Positions 1-8,546 of a DNA stretch of 64,000 nt are shown piece by piece. Source of the stretch: Terriglobales bacterium (lineage in GTDB: Bacteria > Acidobacteriota > Terriglobia > Terriglobales > Acidobacteriaceae); the NCBI GenBank assembly GCA_035651655.1, contig DASRFG010000002.1, positions 242,808 to 306,807 on the forward strand, in the 5' to 3' direction. Each line of letters starts with the position of its first letter. Positions within the stretch are counted from its first letter, which is position 1. The notes beneath the pieces are model-generated. The model ran no database searches. It was not told where the DNA came from and was given only the letters and a program-made list of their open reading frames with translations. A program made the translations under genes and the position numbers.

Positions 1-216
1 GCGGCTGCCGGTGCGGCCGGAAACGGTGGCGCCGGTTCGCGCTCCGCGGCTCTGCAGCAACCCAATCGCTCCGCTCTGTTGCTGGAAGCTCTAAAAGAAG
101 AAATGTTTGAACTGGAAGTCGAGCGCCAGCAGGGCCGCATCTCCCACCAGGATTACGAAAAGTCCAAGGCTGCTCTCGACCAGACCCTCCAGCGAGCGAT
201 CACCCGCAAGAAGTAA
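1..216 (+). CDS. C-terminal end of an unidentified protein (partial)
   Basis: The open frame runs from base 1 to a TAA at 214-216, giving the last 71 residues of a gene that starts outside the window. It has a Gly/Ala/Ser-rich linker followed by a charged helical tail containing LLEALKEEMFELE and ending in ITRKK. Such a short helical tail resembles the C-terminal oligomerisation or SHOCT-like segments of some acidobacterial membrane proteins, but this is only an impression. The function cannot be inferred from this fragment. Confidence 0.75.
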   Translation, partial: AAAGAAGNGGAGSRSAALQQPNRSALLLEALKEEMFELEVERQQGRISHQDYEKSKAALDQTLQRAITRKK

Positions 217-392
217 GCTCATTGTGGACTCCGGGGCACCGGCCCTTTGCTCCTTCAATGCGAGTTGGCCGTAGCTTCGGTGGAATTACCTGTCACAGCG
301 GTTGACTTTGCAGCGTACGAACATGAGATTTGGACAGGCGTGAGCGCTTGTCTGCAATTGCAGTAGCCTTGTATTTTGGAAAGAGGAAAGGG

Positions 393-770
393 ATGACGTA
401 CAAAAGAGGTTTCATCCTCGTGCTCGTCCTTACAGCCGCTTGCGGCTTTGGGCTTACATGGATGGCCATTCACCCAACCAGCATTCGTCATTTGAATCAA
501 AGTCGCGTGCTGCTGTTTATGTTGCTAATCTTTGCGGTTATTCCGATCTATCCCCTCTATAGGCGGTTTAAAGGGATGCATTCATTTCGTTATCTGCTGT
601 TAATCGTGACGATCCTAACCACTACAGCGAGCGTTGTTGCAGAGTACGTCCTTCCCTCCGATGCTGGTTTAAGTGACGCCTTATTTAAAATTGGCACACT
701 GCTGATCGTAACAACCTGCGTGGTCTTCATCTGGAATAGCCTCGTGAAACGACGGCCCGGATCACAATAG
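393..770 (+). CDS. small multi-pass membrane protein, unknown function
   Basis: This encodes 125 residues with about four hydrophobic helices (near residues 8-25, 38-55, 64-82 and 97-115) and a basic C-terminus ending VKRRPGSQ. The frame is open upstream to a start at 330, but the ATG at 393 is preceded by a strong purine-rich ribosome-binding site (aaagaggaaaggg), so I chose that start. No family is recognised. A small reading frame follows 16 bases downstream and may be co-transcribed. Confidence 0.65.
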   Translation: MTYKRGFILVLVLTAACGFGLTWMAIHPTSIRHLNQSRVLLFMLLIFAVIPIYPLYRRFKGMHSFRYLLLIVTILTTTASVVAEYVLPSDAGLSDALFKIGTLLIVTTCVVFIWNSLVKRRPGSQ

Positions 771-786
771 CTGGTTTGTACCGATC

Positions 787-1049
787 ATGGAACAAGACGA
801 AAAGCTGAATAGAAAAGTCGAGACGTTAAGAGGCATTTACGGTAGCAAAGGCATAGACCTCAATGAAGACGAAGTAAAGGCTCTCGCACATCACTGGGAA
901 GCAATCCGCTTCGTGCTGCCATTCTGTGCTGCCTAATCATTCTTGCGCTTGTGGCGTTCTTAATCTTAGGTTTGTATTGTGAACCTGGCCTTCAATCGCG
1001 AACAAAGGCAATACTCCCGCTAATGGCTCAAGGCAATGATAGATTTTAA
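787..1049 (+). pseudogene. possibly frameshifted small membrane protein
   Basis: An ATG at 787 opens a frame encoding a hydrophilic N-terminus (starting MEQDEKLNRKVETLRG) that stops at 934-936 after 49 codons. Around 900 the coding character moves to the frame one base back, which continues with a clear membrane helix (AAILCCLIILALVAFLILG) to a TAA at 1047-1049. Together the two pieces look like one soluble-plus-membrane protein of about 87 residues broken by a -1 shift. A sequencing error, a decayed gene or programmed frameshifting are all possible. It lies 16 bases after the preceding membrane-protein gene. Confidence 0.45.
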
Positions 1050-1461
1050 TTGTGAACCGATTCTCTTAAACCGCAATTAAGGGCACCCCACCTCGACGTA
1101 ATCTCGTCCTCGTTACCAGAGTGACGCTTCTCGAATCCTCATTGTCAGGTATGCTGGTGATGCATCGAGAGCAGCGTGAACTCGCTTCACGCTCCGCAAC
1201 CTGCGGATAACGCAAGGTGCGTTGAACGCTTTTAACCGCGTTCGATGTGGTGAAGAAAACTTCACAACAGAATCACTCCATCTCGATGCGCTGAAAGGAA
1301 GCGCATCAATGTAGCCCATCAACCCTGGTGTCCATACCTGCATCGAGCAGCCTCGGGATCTGCTCTTTGGCTCTTCGCAATTTTCAGAGCTCTTTCTGAG
1401 CTCCTCAGTTCCCGCCAACTCCCTTGATTGTTCCGGCATCCTCTTCAGCTGGAGGTTTTAT
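1050..1461. other. intergenic region without a convincing gene
   Basis: This 412-bp stretch contains a minus-strand open frame at 1113-1439, but its composition is low in hydrophobic periodicity, rich in Ser/Arg and lacks a ribosome-binding site, so I do not call it. The final bases hold the ribosome-binding site (ctggaggt) of the gene starting at 1462. No tRNA or obvious terminator is seen. Confidence 0.5.
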
Positions 1462-1902
1462 ATGGCTCTCCTGGACGTTGGTGTGAAGATGCTAGCGAAT
1501 CGCATGCCCAAGGTTCTTTCGCCTAAGACACATGCCATCATTGATTACGCCACCGCCGGCGCATTCTTCGTTATGGCGCCCATCCTGTGGAAGCGGAACA
1601 GGCGGGCGGCCATTGCGTCGCTGGCCTGCGGCGCGGCTGCAACCACTGCCGCCGTGCTGGCTGACCATCCAGGCGGAGCAGCAAAAATCGTGAATTTCCC
1701 CACTCACGGCAAAATGGAAGCCGGATTCTCGGGGGTTGTGGCCTCCCTGCCCAGCTTGCTCGGATTCAGCGGCGAGTGGCCGGCCATCTTCTTCCGCAGC
1801 CAGGGTTTGGCGATCGCTGCTATCAACGGCTTGACTGAATTCGAGAGCGAACTCGAAGAAGAAGAGCCTGGCTTCCGCCGTCGAGGCCGCTTCGCCGCCT
1901 AA
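1462..1902 (+). CDS. conserved-looking hypothetical membrane protein
   Basis: This encodes 146 residues. A ctggaggt ribosome-binding site precedes the ATG. After an N-terminal segment (KVLSPKTHAIIDYATAGAFF) there are hydrophobic stretches near residues 28-42 and 50-66, a Gly-rich region around residue 85, and an acidic then Arg-rich tail (ESELEEEEPGFRRRGR). The opening motif resembles small SPW-repeat-like membrane proteins, but I cannot assign a family. The palindromic repeats downstream begin 13 bases after the stop. Confidence 0.7.
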   Translation: MALLDVGVKMLANRMPKVLSPKTHAIIDYATAGAFFVMAPILWKRNRRAAIASLACGAAATTAAVLADHPGGAAKIVNFPTHGKMEAGFSGVVASLPSLLGFSGEWPAIFFRSQGLAIAAINGLTEFESELEEEEPGFRRRGRFAA

Positions 1903-1915
1903 AGCCGGGCAGAAC

Positions 1916-2105
1916 CACGTAGGCACAGGCGCCCTCTCCTGGCTGGGGAACCATAAATCACGTGGGCACAGGCGCCCTCGCCTGTGCGGGCGAGCGTAGC
2001 TCGCCTTGAGCCCAGGGCGGATGCTCCTGCGTAAGTCGATGAGTGCATTCACCCAACTCACGTGGGCACAGGCGCCCTCGCCTGTGCGGGCGAGCGTAGC
2101 TCGCC
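1916..2105. repeat. cluster of intergenic palindromic repeats
   Basis: A 47-bp sequence occurs identically at 1959-2005 and 2059-2105, exactly 100 bp apart. A degenerate copy of its first half lies at 1916-1941. Each full copy contains inverted segments (ggcacaggcg...cgcctgtgc, then gggcgagc...gctcgcc), so transcripts could form hairpins. Two full copies with 53 bp between them, lying between two genes, suggest a REP-like dispersed element rather than a CRISPR array. Confidence 0.8.
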
Positions 2106-2167
2106 ACGCCACAAAGCACCCCGGGGAACTGAATCCCCCTCTCCGGCGTATCATCTACATAGTAGAC

Positions 2168-3028
2168 ATGGGAAACGCCTTTAAAACCGCATCTCTGCTT
2201 ACCGCCCTTACTCTGGTTCTGCTGTTTATTGGGGAGTACTTTGGTGGGCGCAACGGCCTGGTCACGGCGCTGATTTTCGCCGCGCTGATCAATTTTGTCT
2301 CTTATTTCTTCTCCGACAAGATCTCCCTTGCCATGTATCGTGCGCGGCCAGTGACGCGCGAAGAGTTGCCGCGGGTTTACTCCGTGGTGGAGCGGATCAC
2401 GCAGCGCGTCGGACTGCCTATGCCGAAGATTTTCGTGATTCCCACCGAGTCGCCCAACGCCTTCGCCACCGGACGCAACCCGTCGCATGCGTCAGTAGCT
2501 GTGACGCAAGGCATCCTGGATTTGCTGAATGATGAGGAACTGGAGGGCGTGCTGGCGCATGAACTCGGGCACGTACGCAACCGTGACATCCTCATCAGTT
2601 CCGTTGCTGCTACCCTCGCGGGCGCGATTACTTTCCTGGCCCGTATGGGCTATTGGGCCGGACTCTTTGGAGGTTTCGGCGGCCGCGACGACGATCGGAA
2701 CCGTGGCGGGTTGGGAGCGTTGCTCATGATCATCCTCGCGCCCCTTGCCGCCATGCTGATCCAGTTGGCGGTTTCGCGCTCGCGTGAATACCAGGCCGAT
2801 GAAACCGGCGCCCACTTCACCGGAAACCCTTACGCTCTCGCTAGTGCGCTGCGCAAGCTGGACGCATACTCACGGCGCGTCCCGATGGTGGCAACGCCTT
2901 CTACTGCGCACCTATTCATTATTCAGCCGGTGCTGGGGATGAATCTGGGCAGCTTGTTCTCCACGCATCCACCGATCGCAAAACGGATCGAGCGCCTCAC
3001 CGGACGGCCGGCAGAATTTACCCAATAA
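2168..3028 (+). CDS. htpX: M48-family membrane zinc metalloprotease HtpX
   Basis: HtpX is an integral-membrane, zinc-dependent endopeptidase that degrades misfolded membrane proteins. The 286-residue product is the usual length. It has two N-terminal transmembrane helices (about 8-25 and 29-48), the HELGH zinc motif at 131-135, two more hydrophobic segments (about 140-160 and 178-195), and the downstream [11 protein letters not shown] segment that supplies the third zinc ligand. The frame is open upstream to 2006, but that part crosses the palindromic repeats. The ATG at 2168 begins the conserved N-terminus. No strong Shine-Dalgarno sequence is seen, so a short-leader mRNA is possible. Confidence 0.95.
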   Translation: MGNAFKTASLLTALTLVLLFIGEYFGGRNGLVTALIFAALINFVSYFFSDKISLAMYRARPVTREELPRVYSVVERITQRVGLPMPKIFVIPTESPNAFATGRNPSHASVAVTQGILDLLNDEELEGVLAHELGHVRNRDILISSVAATLAGAITFLARMGYWAGLFGGFGGRDDDRNRGGLGALLMIILAPLAAMLIQLAVSRSREYQADETGAHFTGNPYALASALRKLDAYSRRVPMVATPSTAHLFIIQPVLGMNLGSLFSTHPPIAKRIERLTGRPAEFTQ

Positions 3029-3115
3029 TGGTTGTGAAACGCCGTCTGCCCAACACTCTCGTAATCATTCGCCTCGTTAGCGCAGTCTGCTCTCCATAGT
3101 AAAATCAAAGCATCC

Positions 3116-4069
3116 ATGTCAACGCAAACCGTCACCGCGTCACGCGCGGCACAACTGGAGAACCTGCTGCGCACGGTCATTCGCGGCAAGGATGATGTGG
3201 TCCGCCTGGCGCTGGTGGCGTTGTTTGCCCGCGGCCATCTGCTGATTGAAGGCGTTCCCGGCGTGGGCAAGACCACGCTTGCCCAGGCGCTCGCCCGCGC
3301 TATTGACTGCACCTTCCAGCGCGTGCAGTTCACCAGCGACATGCTTCCCAGCGACGTCCTCGGAATTTCCATTTATTCGCCGATGGAACAGAAGTTCGAG
3401 TTTCGTCGCGGCCCGGTGTTCACCAACATTCTGCTGGCCGACGAAATCAACCGCACTACTCCGAAGACACAATCCGCCCTACTTGAAGCCATGAACGAAG
3501 GGCAGGTCACCGTGGATGGCCACGCCTATTCACTCCCTCAACCTTTCCTGGTGATCGCGACCCAGAATCCCGTGGAGCACCACGGAACTTATCCGCTGCC
3601 GGAATCGCAGATGGACCGCTTCCTGATTCGCGCGCGCATGGGTTACCCGGAAGGTGACCATGAGCGCGCGATTTTGCGTTCCGAAGCCGGAGTTTCGCGG
3701 CTGGAAGAACTGCAGCCGGTGCTGAGCTCTGCCGACGTGCTCGCTATTCAACACGAAGTCATTCACGTGCACGTGGATGATTCGCTGGTCAGTTACACCC
3801 TGGAAATTGTCCGCCGCACCCGTGAATCCGAGTACTTGTCGCTGGGCGTCTCGCCGCGCGGGGCGCTCATGCTCTATCGCGGCGCTCAGGCAATGGCCTT
3901 TCTCGAAGGCCGCACCTTCTGCACTCCGGAAGACTTCAAGCCGCTCGTGGTTCCCGTGTTTGCGCATCGCGTGGTGGTGAATGCGCTCTACTCCTCGACT
4001 CTAAAGAAGACCGAGCAGGCCGAGCAGGTGCTGCGCGAGATCGTGGATAGCGTGCCCGTACCGGTCTAG
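3116..4069 (+). CDS. MoxR-family AAA+ ATPase
   Basis: MoxR ATPases are cytoplasmic AAA+ chaperones that often help mature VWA-domain or cofactor-containing complexes. The 317-residue protein has Walker A (GVPGVGKT, 46-53), Walker B (ILLADEIN, 105-112), sensor 1 in IATQNP, and the family segment PLPESQMDRF. The C-terminal lid includes SPRGALML. This is the full length for the family. The neighbours (HtpX upstream, a DUF4149 membrane protein downstream) do not include the DUF58/VWA partner genes usual in moxR operons, so the client is unknown. Confidence 0.93.
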   Translation: MSTQTVTASRAAQLENLLRTVIRGKDDVVRLALVALFARGHLLIEGVPGVGKTTLAQALARAIDCTFQRVQFTSDMLPSDVLGISIYSPMEQKFEFRRGPVFTNILLADEINRTTPKTQSALLEAMNEGQVTVDGHAYSLPQPFLVIATQNPVEHHGTYPLPESQMDRFLIRARMGYPEGDHERAILRSEAGVSRLEELQPVLSSADVLAIQHEVIHVHVDDSLVSYTLEIVRRTRESEYLSLGVSPRGALMLYRGAQAMAFLEGRTFCTPEDFKPLVVPVFAHRVVVNALYSSTLKKTEQAEQVLREIVDSVPVPV

Positions 4070-4114
4070 TCGTCTGTTCTTTCGCTCACCATCCCAGATG
4101 TAGATAATGGCGCG

Positions 4115-4588
4115 ATGTCTATCTTGCGCTTTTTCATGTTGCTCTCGCTGGTGGTCTGGCTGGGCGGAATCATCTTTTTCGCCTTCGTCGTCGCGCCTAC
4201 GGTCTTTTCGGTTCTCCCCACCCGCCATCTGGCCGGACTGGTGGTCGCCCGCGCGCTTTCAGTCCTTCACTGGATGGGCATCATCTCCGCAGTGGTATTC
4301 CTCTGCACTTCCATCGCGTATTCGCGACTGGCGGTCGGCGACCCGCATCCTTTCGCAGCGAGGCACATTCTGGTCATCGTTATGCTGGCGCTGACTCTGA
4401 TCTCGCAGTTTGGGGTCACACCGCGTCTGCACGCCTTGCGAACATCTATAGGAGAGATAGACGCTGTGCCGCCCGACAATCCGGCGCGAGTCCATTTCAA
4501 TCAGCTACACGTTTGGTCCACGCGACTTGAAGGAGGAGTGTTTCTGCTGGGATTGATTGTGCTTTATCTCACCGCACGACAACTGTAA
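4115..4588 (+). CDS. DUF4149-like four-helix membrane protein
   Basis: This encodes 157 residues with four transmembrane helices (about 3-30, 45-68, 87-105 and 136-155). The first helix contains a WLGG motif and the loop after helix 3 has the pattern VTPRLHALR, as in DUF4149/TMEM205-type proteins. The role of that family in bacteria is not established. It starts 45 bp after moxR on the same strand and could share its transcript. An overlapping frame starting at 4107 is a shadow with poor composition. Confidence 0.8.
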   Translation: MSILRFFMLLSLVVWLGGIIFFAFVVAPTVFSVLPTRHLAGLVVARALSVLHWMGIISAVVFLCTSIAYSRLAVGDPHPFAARHILVIVMLALTLISQFGVTPRLHALRTSIGEIDAVPPDNPARVHFNQLHVWSTRLEGGVFLLGLIVLYLTARQL

Positions 4589-4611
4589 CTGAGCACGAAG
4601 AACTGCTTCCC

Positions 4612-5697
4612 TCACCCACTATGTCTGATGTGCAAAATATCCCCATCCTGCACAATGTAGTCTTTGCCCTCCAGCCTCAGCGTACCTTTGGCGCGGGCAT
4701 TCGCTTCGGATCCGGCGTCCAGCAGCGCGTCCCAGCGAATCGTCTCGGCTCGAATGAAATGCTTCTCCAAATCAGAGTGGATCGCTCCTGCCGCCTGAGG
4801 GGCGCGGGTATTACGCGGAATGGTCCAGGCGCGGCATTCATCTTCTCCCACCGTAAAAAATGAAATCACGCCAAGCAGCTCGTAGGTCTTGCGCACCAGC
4901 CGCACCAGGCCACTTTCTTTCAAACCATAGCTGGAGAGAAACTCAGCCGCATCTTCGTCGTTCATCTCCGCCAGCTCAGCCTCAACTTTGCCGCAAATGG
5001 CCGTCGCACCGGCGTTCGGGCGTGAGGCCACCTCGTCCAGTTTGTATTTTGAAATGGCATTCTCCAGTTCGCGACCCAACTCACTCGTCTCGGTTACGTT
5101 GAGCACATAAAGGATCGGCTTTTCGCTTAGGAACATGAAGCCGCGCACGCGTTTCTTGTCCTCTGCCGTCATCTCCATCTCTCGTAGAGGCCGCTCGGTT
5201 TCAAGGTGGGCTTTGGCGCGTTTCAACAGGTCGAACTCGCGCTCCAGTTCGGCGGAACGCATTTTCTTCAGGTCTTTTTCCACCCGCTCGAGGCGCTTCT
5301 CCACTTGACCGAGGTCGCTGACCATCAAATCAAAATCCACATTCTTGATGTCGCGCAGCGGATTGATGTCGCCGACGTGCGGAATCGAAGGATCGTCGAA
5401 TGCCCGCACTACATGCGCCAGGGCATCTACATTGCGCAAATGGCCAATGTAGGCAGACTCCTTGAGCGCCTCCTGCCCAATTGCGCCCACATCCGCATAA
5501 TCAATTGCGGCGTGTACCAGTTTGCGCGGATTGTAGAGCGCGGCCAGCCGGTCGAGCCGATCGTCCGGAACTTTCGCCACCCCAATGTGCGCCTCTCTTG
5601 GATTAGCGAGCGCGTGTTCGGAGAGCTTTGCCTTGGTAAGAATGCGAAATAGTGATGTCTTGCCTACCTGCGGCAGGCCGATGATGCCAGTTTTCAT
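4612..5697 (-). CDS. ychF: YchF/OLA1-type ATP-binding GTPase-fold protein
   Basis: YchF is a ribosome-associated, OBG-related P-loop NTPase that prefers ATP. The 361-residue product matches the usual length. It has a P-loop near its start (GLPQVGKTS, 7-15), NVTE in place of the GTP-specifying NKxD motif, a helical insertion and a C-terminal TGS domain (ending KDYIVQDGDILHIRHSG). The frame is open 12 codons further upstream, but translation from the ATG at 5697 gives the canonical MKTGIIGLP start. It is convergent with the DUF4149 gene. Confidence 0.95.
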   Translation of the reverse strand: MKTGIIGLPQVGKTSLFRILTKAKLSEHALANPREAHIGVAKVPDDRLDRLAALYNPRKLVHAAIDYADVGAIGQEALKESAYIGHLRNVDALAHVVRAFDDPSIPHVGDINPLRDIKNVDFDLMVSDLGQVEKRLERVEKDLKKMRSAELEREFDLLKRAKAHLETERPLREMEMTAEDKKRVRGFMFLSEKPILYVLNVTETSELGRELENAISKYKLDEVASRPNAGATAICGKVEAELAEMNDEDAAEFLSSYGLKESGLVRLVRKTYELLGVISFFTVGEDECRAWTIPRNTRAPQAAGAIHSDLEKHFIRAETIRWDALLDAGSEANARAKGTLRLEGKDYIVQDGDILHIRHSG

Positions 5698-5903
5698 ATG
5701 GAGAGAAAATGATAACAGTAGCGCGGTGCCCAAACCCTGGGCTTCCTAAAGATTGAAGTCGCAGGGCGGCTGCTTGCGATAGCCGAGGAGTTCGGCAAAA
5801 TATTCAATGGCCTAATTACATCTGTTCAAGCTCGCCATGGCTGAACGATCTCGAGTACTGAGTACTGGAACTGCCTCTCTGCTATTCTTGCGCACTACAA
5901 ACA

Positions 5904-6635
5904 ATGCACCCCATTGCTCTCAGCATTCTGCTGGGCCTCACGGCTGCCCTGGCCAACGTCGCCGGCGGAGCCGTAATCATGCGGCGGCGCTGGGAGCACT
6001 CTTTTCTCCGATACTTCGTTGCCCTGGGTGCTGGCTTCATGCTGGCAACCGCGATCGTTGAAATGGTCCCTGAGAGCGTGCGCCTGCGTGGTCTTCGCGC
6101 TGGATATCTTGTGCTGCTGGGGTATTTGATCATCCATTTTTTTGAGCACACGGTGACCCCGCACTTTCATTTTGGCGAGGAAACCCACGCCGCCGAATTT
6201 GTTCATGCGCACAAAAGTTACTCGGTGCTGCTGGGACTGCTGATCCACACCTTCTTCGACGGCATCGCTATCACCTCCGGCTTTCTTCTCTCCAATGCGC
6301 TGGGGTGGATAATCTTTGTCGCCATTTTCTTGCACAAAATTCCGGAAGGCTTCACCGTGGCCTCGGTTATGCTGGCCAGCGGACGAAGCCGAGCTATGGC
6401 CTGGGCATCTTCGGTGTTGCTGGGCGCCGCCACCCTGGCTGGAGTATTGGTAATGGCAGTTTTCCGCCATGCGGTTGCTGCTGGCTTGCCGCTCTCAGCC
6501 GGGGTCACGATTTACGTAGCGGCTACCGATTTGATGCCCGAGGTCAACAAAGAGCCGGGCGTGCGAATGGCGCTGCTGGTCTTCTTTGGAGTCGGTTTAC
6601 TGTTCGTTCTTGACAATTTTTTACACGTGCACTGA
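5904..6635 (+). CDS. ZIP-family metal transporter
   Basis: ZIP proteins carry zinc, iron or other divalent cations into the cytoplasm. This 243-residue protein has about eight hydrophobic helices. The signature metal-binding residues lie in helix 4 (HTFFDGIAI) and helix 5 (HKIPEGF). Between helices 3 and 4 is a His-rich loop (HTVTPHFHFGEETH) that could bind metal. The ATG at 5904 lies in the 200-bp gap after the divergent ychF. Substrate specificity cannot be read from sequence. Confidence 0.92.
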   Translation: MHPIALSILLGLTAALANVAGGAVIMRRRWEHSFLRYFVALGAGFMLATAIVEMVPESVRLRGLRAGYLVLLGYLIIHFFEHTVTPHFHFGEETHAAEFVHAHKSYSVLLGLLIHTFFDGIAITSGFLLSNALGWIIFVAIFLHKIPEGFTVASVMLASGRSRAMAWASSVLLGAATLAGVLVMAVFRHAVAAGLPLSAGVTIYVAATDLMPEVNKEPGVRMALLVFFGVGLLFVLDNFLHVH

Positions 6636-6680
6636 CGTCATTTCAGCTGCCTGCGGTAGTAAAATTATTTTCTGAAGAAC

Positions 6681-7157
6681 ATGCACGCGTCATTTCCCCA
6701 TCCACCCAATCCCCCAGACCCGAAACCTTTCCGGCCCATGGCAGCCGGGGAGCTTCGTGTCCCGCCTAAGCGCCATTTGCTGTCAAGCCGCGTCCGTAAT
6801 CTCCTTTTCGCAGCTCTGTTCTCGTTGTTTGTGTTTGCAACCAGCCTGGTGTTGGATTACACCCTTTTGGTGCACAAGGATTCGGCGCTGGCCACGGTAG
6901 AAATCTCCGACATCTTTGCCGGGCTATTGGCGGGTATTTTATTTTTCAAGATTCTGCAGGCCTGGAGGGCGCAACGGCAGCAAATCCTTAACCGCTTACA
7001 CACTATTGACGAAATGAACCATCACATTCGCAATGCGTTGCAGGTGATTTCGCTGACCGTCCATGCCAATCCTCAGCACGCCCAAGAGCTCGCCCACATT
7101 GATCAGTCGGTCAATCGCATCCAATGGACGCTGCGAGAAATCCTACCCAAGTTCTGA
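6681..7157 (+). CDS. two-helix membrane protein with a histidine-kinase DHp-like tail and no ATPase domain
   Basis: This encodes 158 residues: a Pro-rich cytoplasmic start, two membrane helices (about 40-62 and 74-94), then a coiled segment with EMNHHIRNALQVISL near residues 112-126. This resembles the H-box of HWE/HisKA_2 kinases (EVNHRVKN-like). The protein ends about 30 residues later, so the catalytic ATPase domain is absent. It may be a truncated kinase, a phosphotransfer protein or only a look-alike. It starts 45 bp after the ZIP gene. Confidence 0.7.
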   Translation: MHASFPHPPNPPDPKPFRPMAAGELRVPPKRHLLSSRVRNLLFAALFSLFVFATSLVLDYTLLVHKDSALATVEISDIFAGLLAGILFFKILQAWRAQRQQILNRLHTIDEMNHHIRNALQVISLTVHANPQHAQELAHIDQSVNRIQWTLREILPKF

Positions 7158-7181
7158 AGGCCACTCCAGAGCTGGCCTGAG

Positions 7182-8405
7182 CTAGTCCACAGTGTGTTTT
7201 GCGGTGTAGCCCTCGCGAGCGATCACTTGGTATTTCAACTCCTTGCCTCGCTCGTCGCGCACCTTCAATGGGGCGCCGTCCGGCGCTACGACCTCAATTT
7301 TCAGTTTGCGGTAAGTTCCATCCAGCTTGGGGTTCGTGGGATGGTAGGCCAGCGTGTACTGATTGCGGAGGGAATTTCCGATCTCGCGGAAAATATCCGG
7401 TAGCTCGCCTTCGAAACGAGGAAAGAATGCCCTGCCTCCGGTCATGCGAGCGAAAGTGTTCATCTGATTATCGGCCTGGAGATAATCCATCATGGCCTCA
7501 GATACGTTCGGATTACTTCCATAGCGGGCGTCAATCCACTCGCGCAATGCTCTCCCAATGCTGACGGGAAAGATGGTCACATTGGGCGTGGCTTTCACTT
7601 TCTTCATGATCTGATCCAGCGTGAGTTTGCTGAAGGTATCGCGCCCGGTAGAAACCAGAATAATTTCCTTGCGGCCCTCAATTCGATCCAGCCGATCTAA
7701 GGTGTCATAAAGTGCGTCAAAAAGATTGGTCTCACGAAAGCCCGGTATTCGCAACCGGTTCAGCCCGCCGTAAATGGCCCGCTTGTCCTGGGTAAAATCA
7801 ACCAGGATTTCGGGCTTCATATCGTAAGCAACTACTGCCACCCAGTCATTCGGTTTCAGTGAGTTAGCAAAGTAGTAGGAGGCATTCAGCGCGTCATACA
7901 TGAATGAATAATTCGTGGCCGCGAATTCCACCAACAGTACTGCCGTTATCGGCGCCTCAGACTGGCTGAAGCTGGTAAGTTTCTGTGGCACCCCGTCTTC
8001 CAATATCTTGAAATTCCCTGCCTTAAGCCCGGGAATGAAGTGACCGTCTTTGGTTTGAACCATTGCGTCCAGGGTCACCACCGGTACGTTTACCTGGATG
8101 GTGTAATCCGGCATACCCGGAACCTTCTTGGGGGCGGAAGGCGGCGGGGGTGGCGGCGGCTCTTCCTTCTTCTTAGGGATAGCGTAAGGGCCGGTCTCAC
8201 CCTGAGGGCCCCCCGCTTCAGGAGGGGGTTCGGTCTGCTTCTGCTGGTCGGCGGATGGCGGCTGGGTATTGGGGGTCTGGGTTTGCCCGCCGGCTGCGGT
8301 GAGGGCGGTAGCCAAGATCAAGGGGAATAAAGCCCCCCAGGGAACCACAGCAGATAACCTACGGCGAATACCCGGTAAAAACCGGCAAAACTCAGGGGAA
8401 AACAT
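7182..8405 (-). CDS. secreted VWFA-related protein, acidobacterial type
   Basis: This 407-residue exported protein has a signal sequence (about 15-40), a Pro-rich linker with long proline runs (40-92), a short beta domain (TIQVNVPVVTLDAMV...) and a von Willebrand A domain (about 150-345). It matches the VWFA-related family that is highly expanded in Acidobacteriota and whose substrate is unknown. The usual metal-site DxSxS motif is replaced by VEFAATN, so metal-dependent adhesion is doubtful. The later RKEIILVSTGRDTFS strand-loop is intact. The nearby moxR gene at 3.1 kb is not adjacent. Confidence 0.85.
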   Translation of the reverse strand: MFSPEFCRFLPGIRRRLSAVVPWGALFPLILATALTAAGGQTQTPNTQPPSADQQKQTEPPPEAGGPQGETGPYAIPKKKEEPPPPPPPSAPKKVPGMPDYTIQVNVPVVTLDAMVQTKDGHFIPGLKAGNFKILEDGVPQKLTSFSQSEAPITAVLLVEFAATNYSFMYDALNASYYFANSLKPNDWVAVVAYDMKPEILVDFTQDKRAIYGGLNRLRIPGFRETNLFDALYDTLDRLDRIEGRKEIILVSTGRDTFSKLTLDQIMKKVKATPNVTIFPVSIGRALREWIDARYGSNPNVSEAMMDYLQADNQMNTFARMTGGRAFFPRFEGELPDIFREIGNSLRNQYTLAYHPTNPKLDGTYRKLKIEVVAPDGAPLKVRDERGKELKYQVIAREGYTAKHTVD

Positions 8406-8546
8406 GATTGCCTCTGGTATGTGAGTCTCTGTACTATAGATGCAACCTGGCGCGATCTGGTCAATTATCTCGCGTCTGGCCTGCCTCCCTCAACATAAAG
8501 ACTTTGGCATTTTCCTGAAAAATGCCGGGGAGAGTGGCTGTTCTCA

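Noticed and set aside
1113..1439. A 108-codon minus-strand frame
   Set aside because: No ribosome-binding site, atypical composition and no neighbouring context.
1959..2105. Possible CRISPR array
   Set aside because: Only two full repeats, too long and strongly palindromic, and no cas genes in the window. A REP-like element fits better.
1492..2488. Long minus-strand frames crossing the palindromic repeats and htpX
   Set aside because: They read through the repeats and antisense to genes with clear motifs; no start signals are seen.
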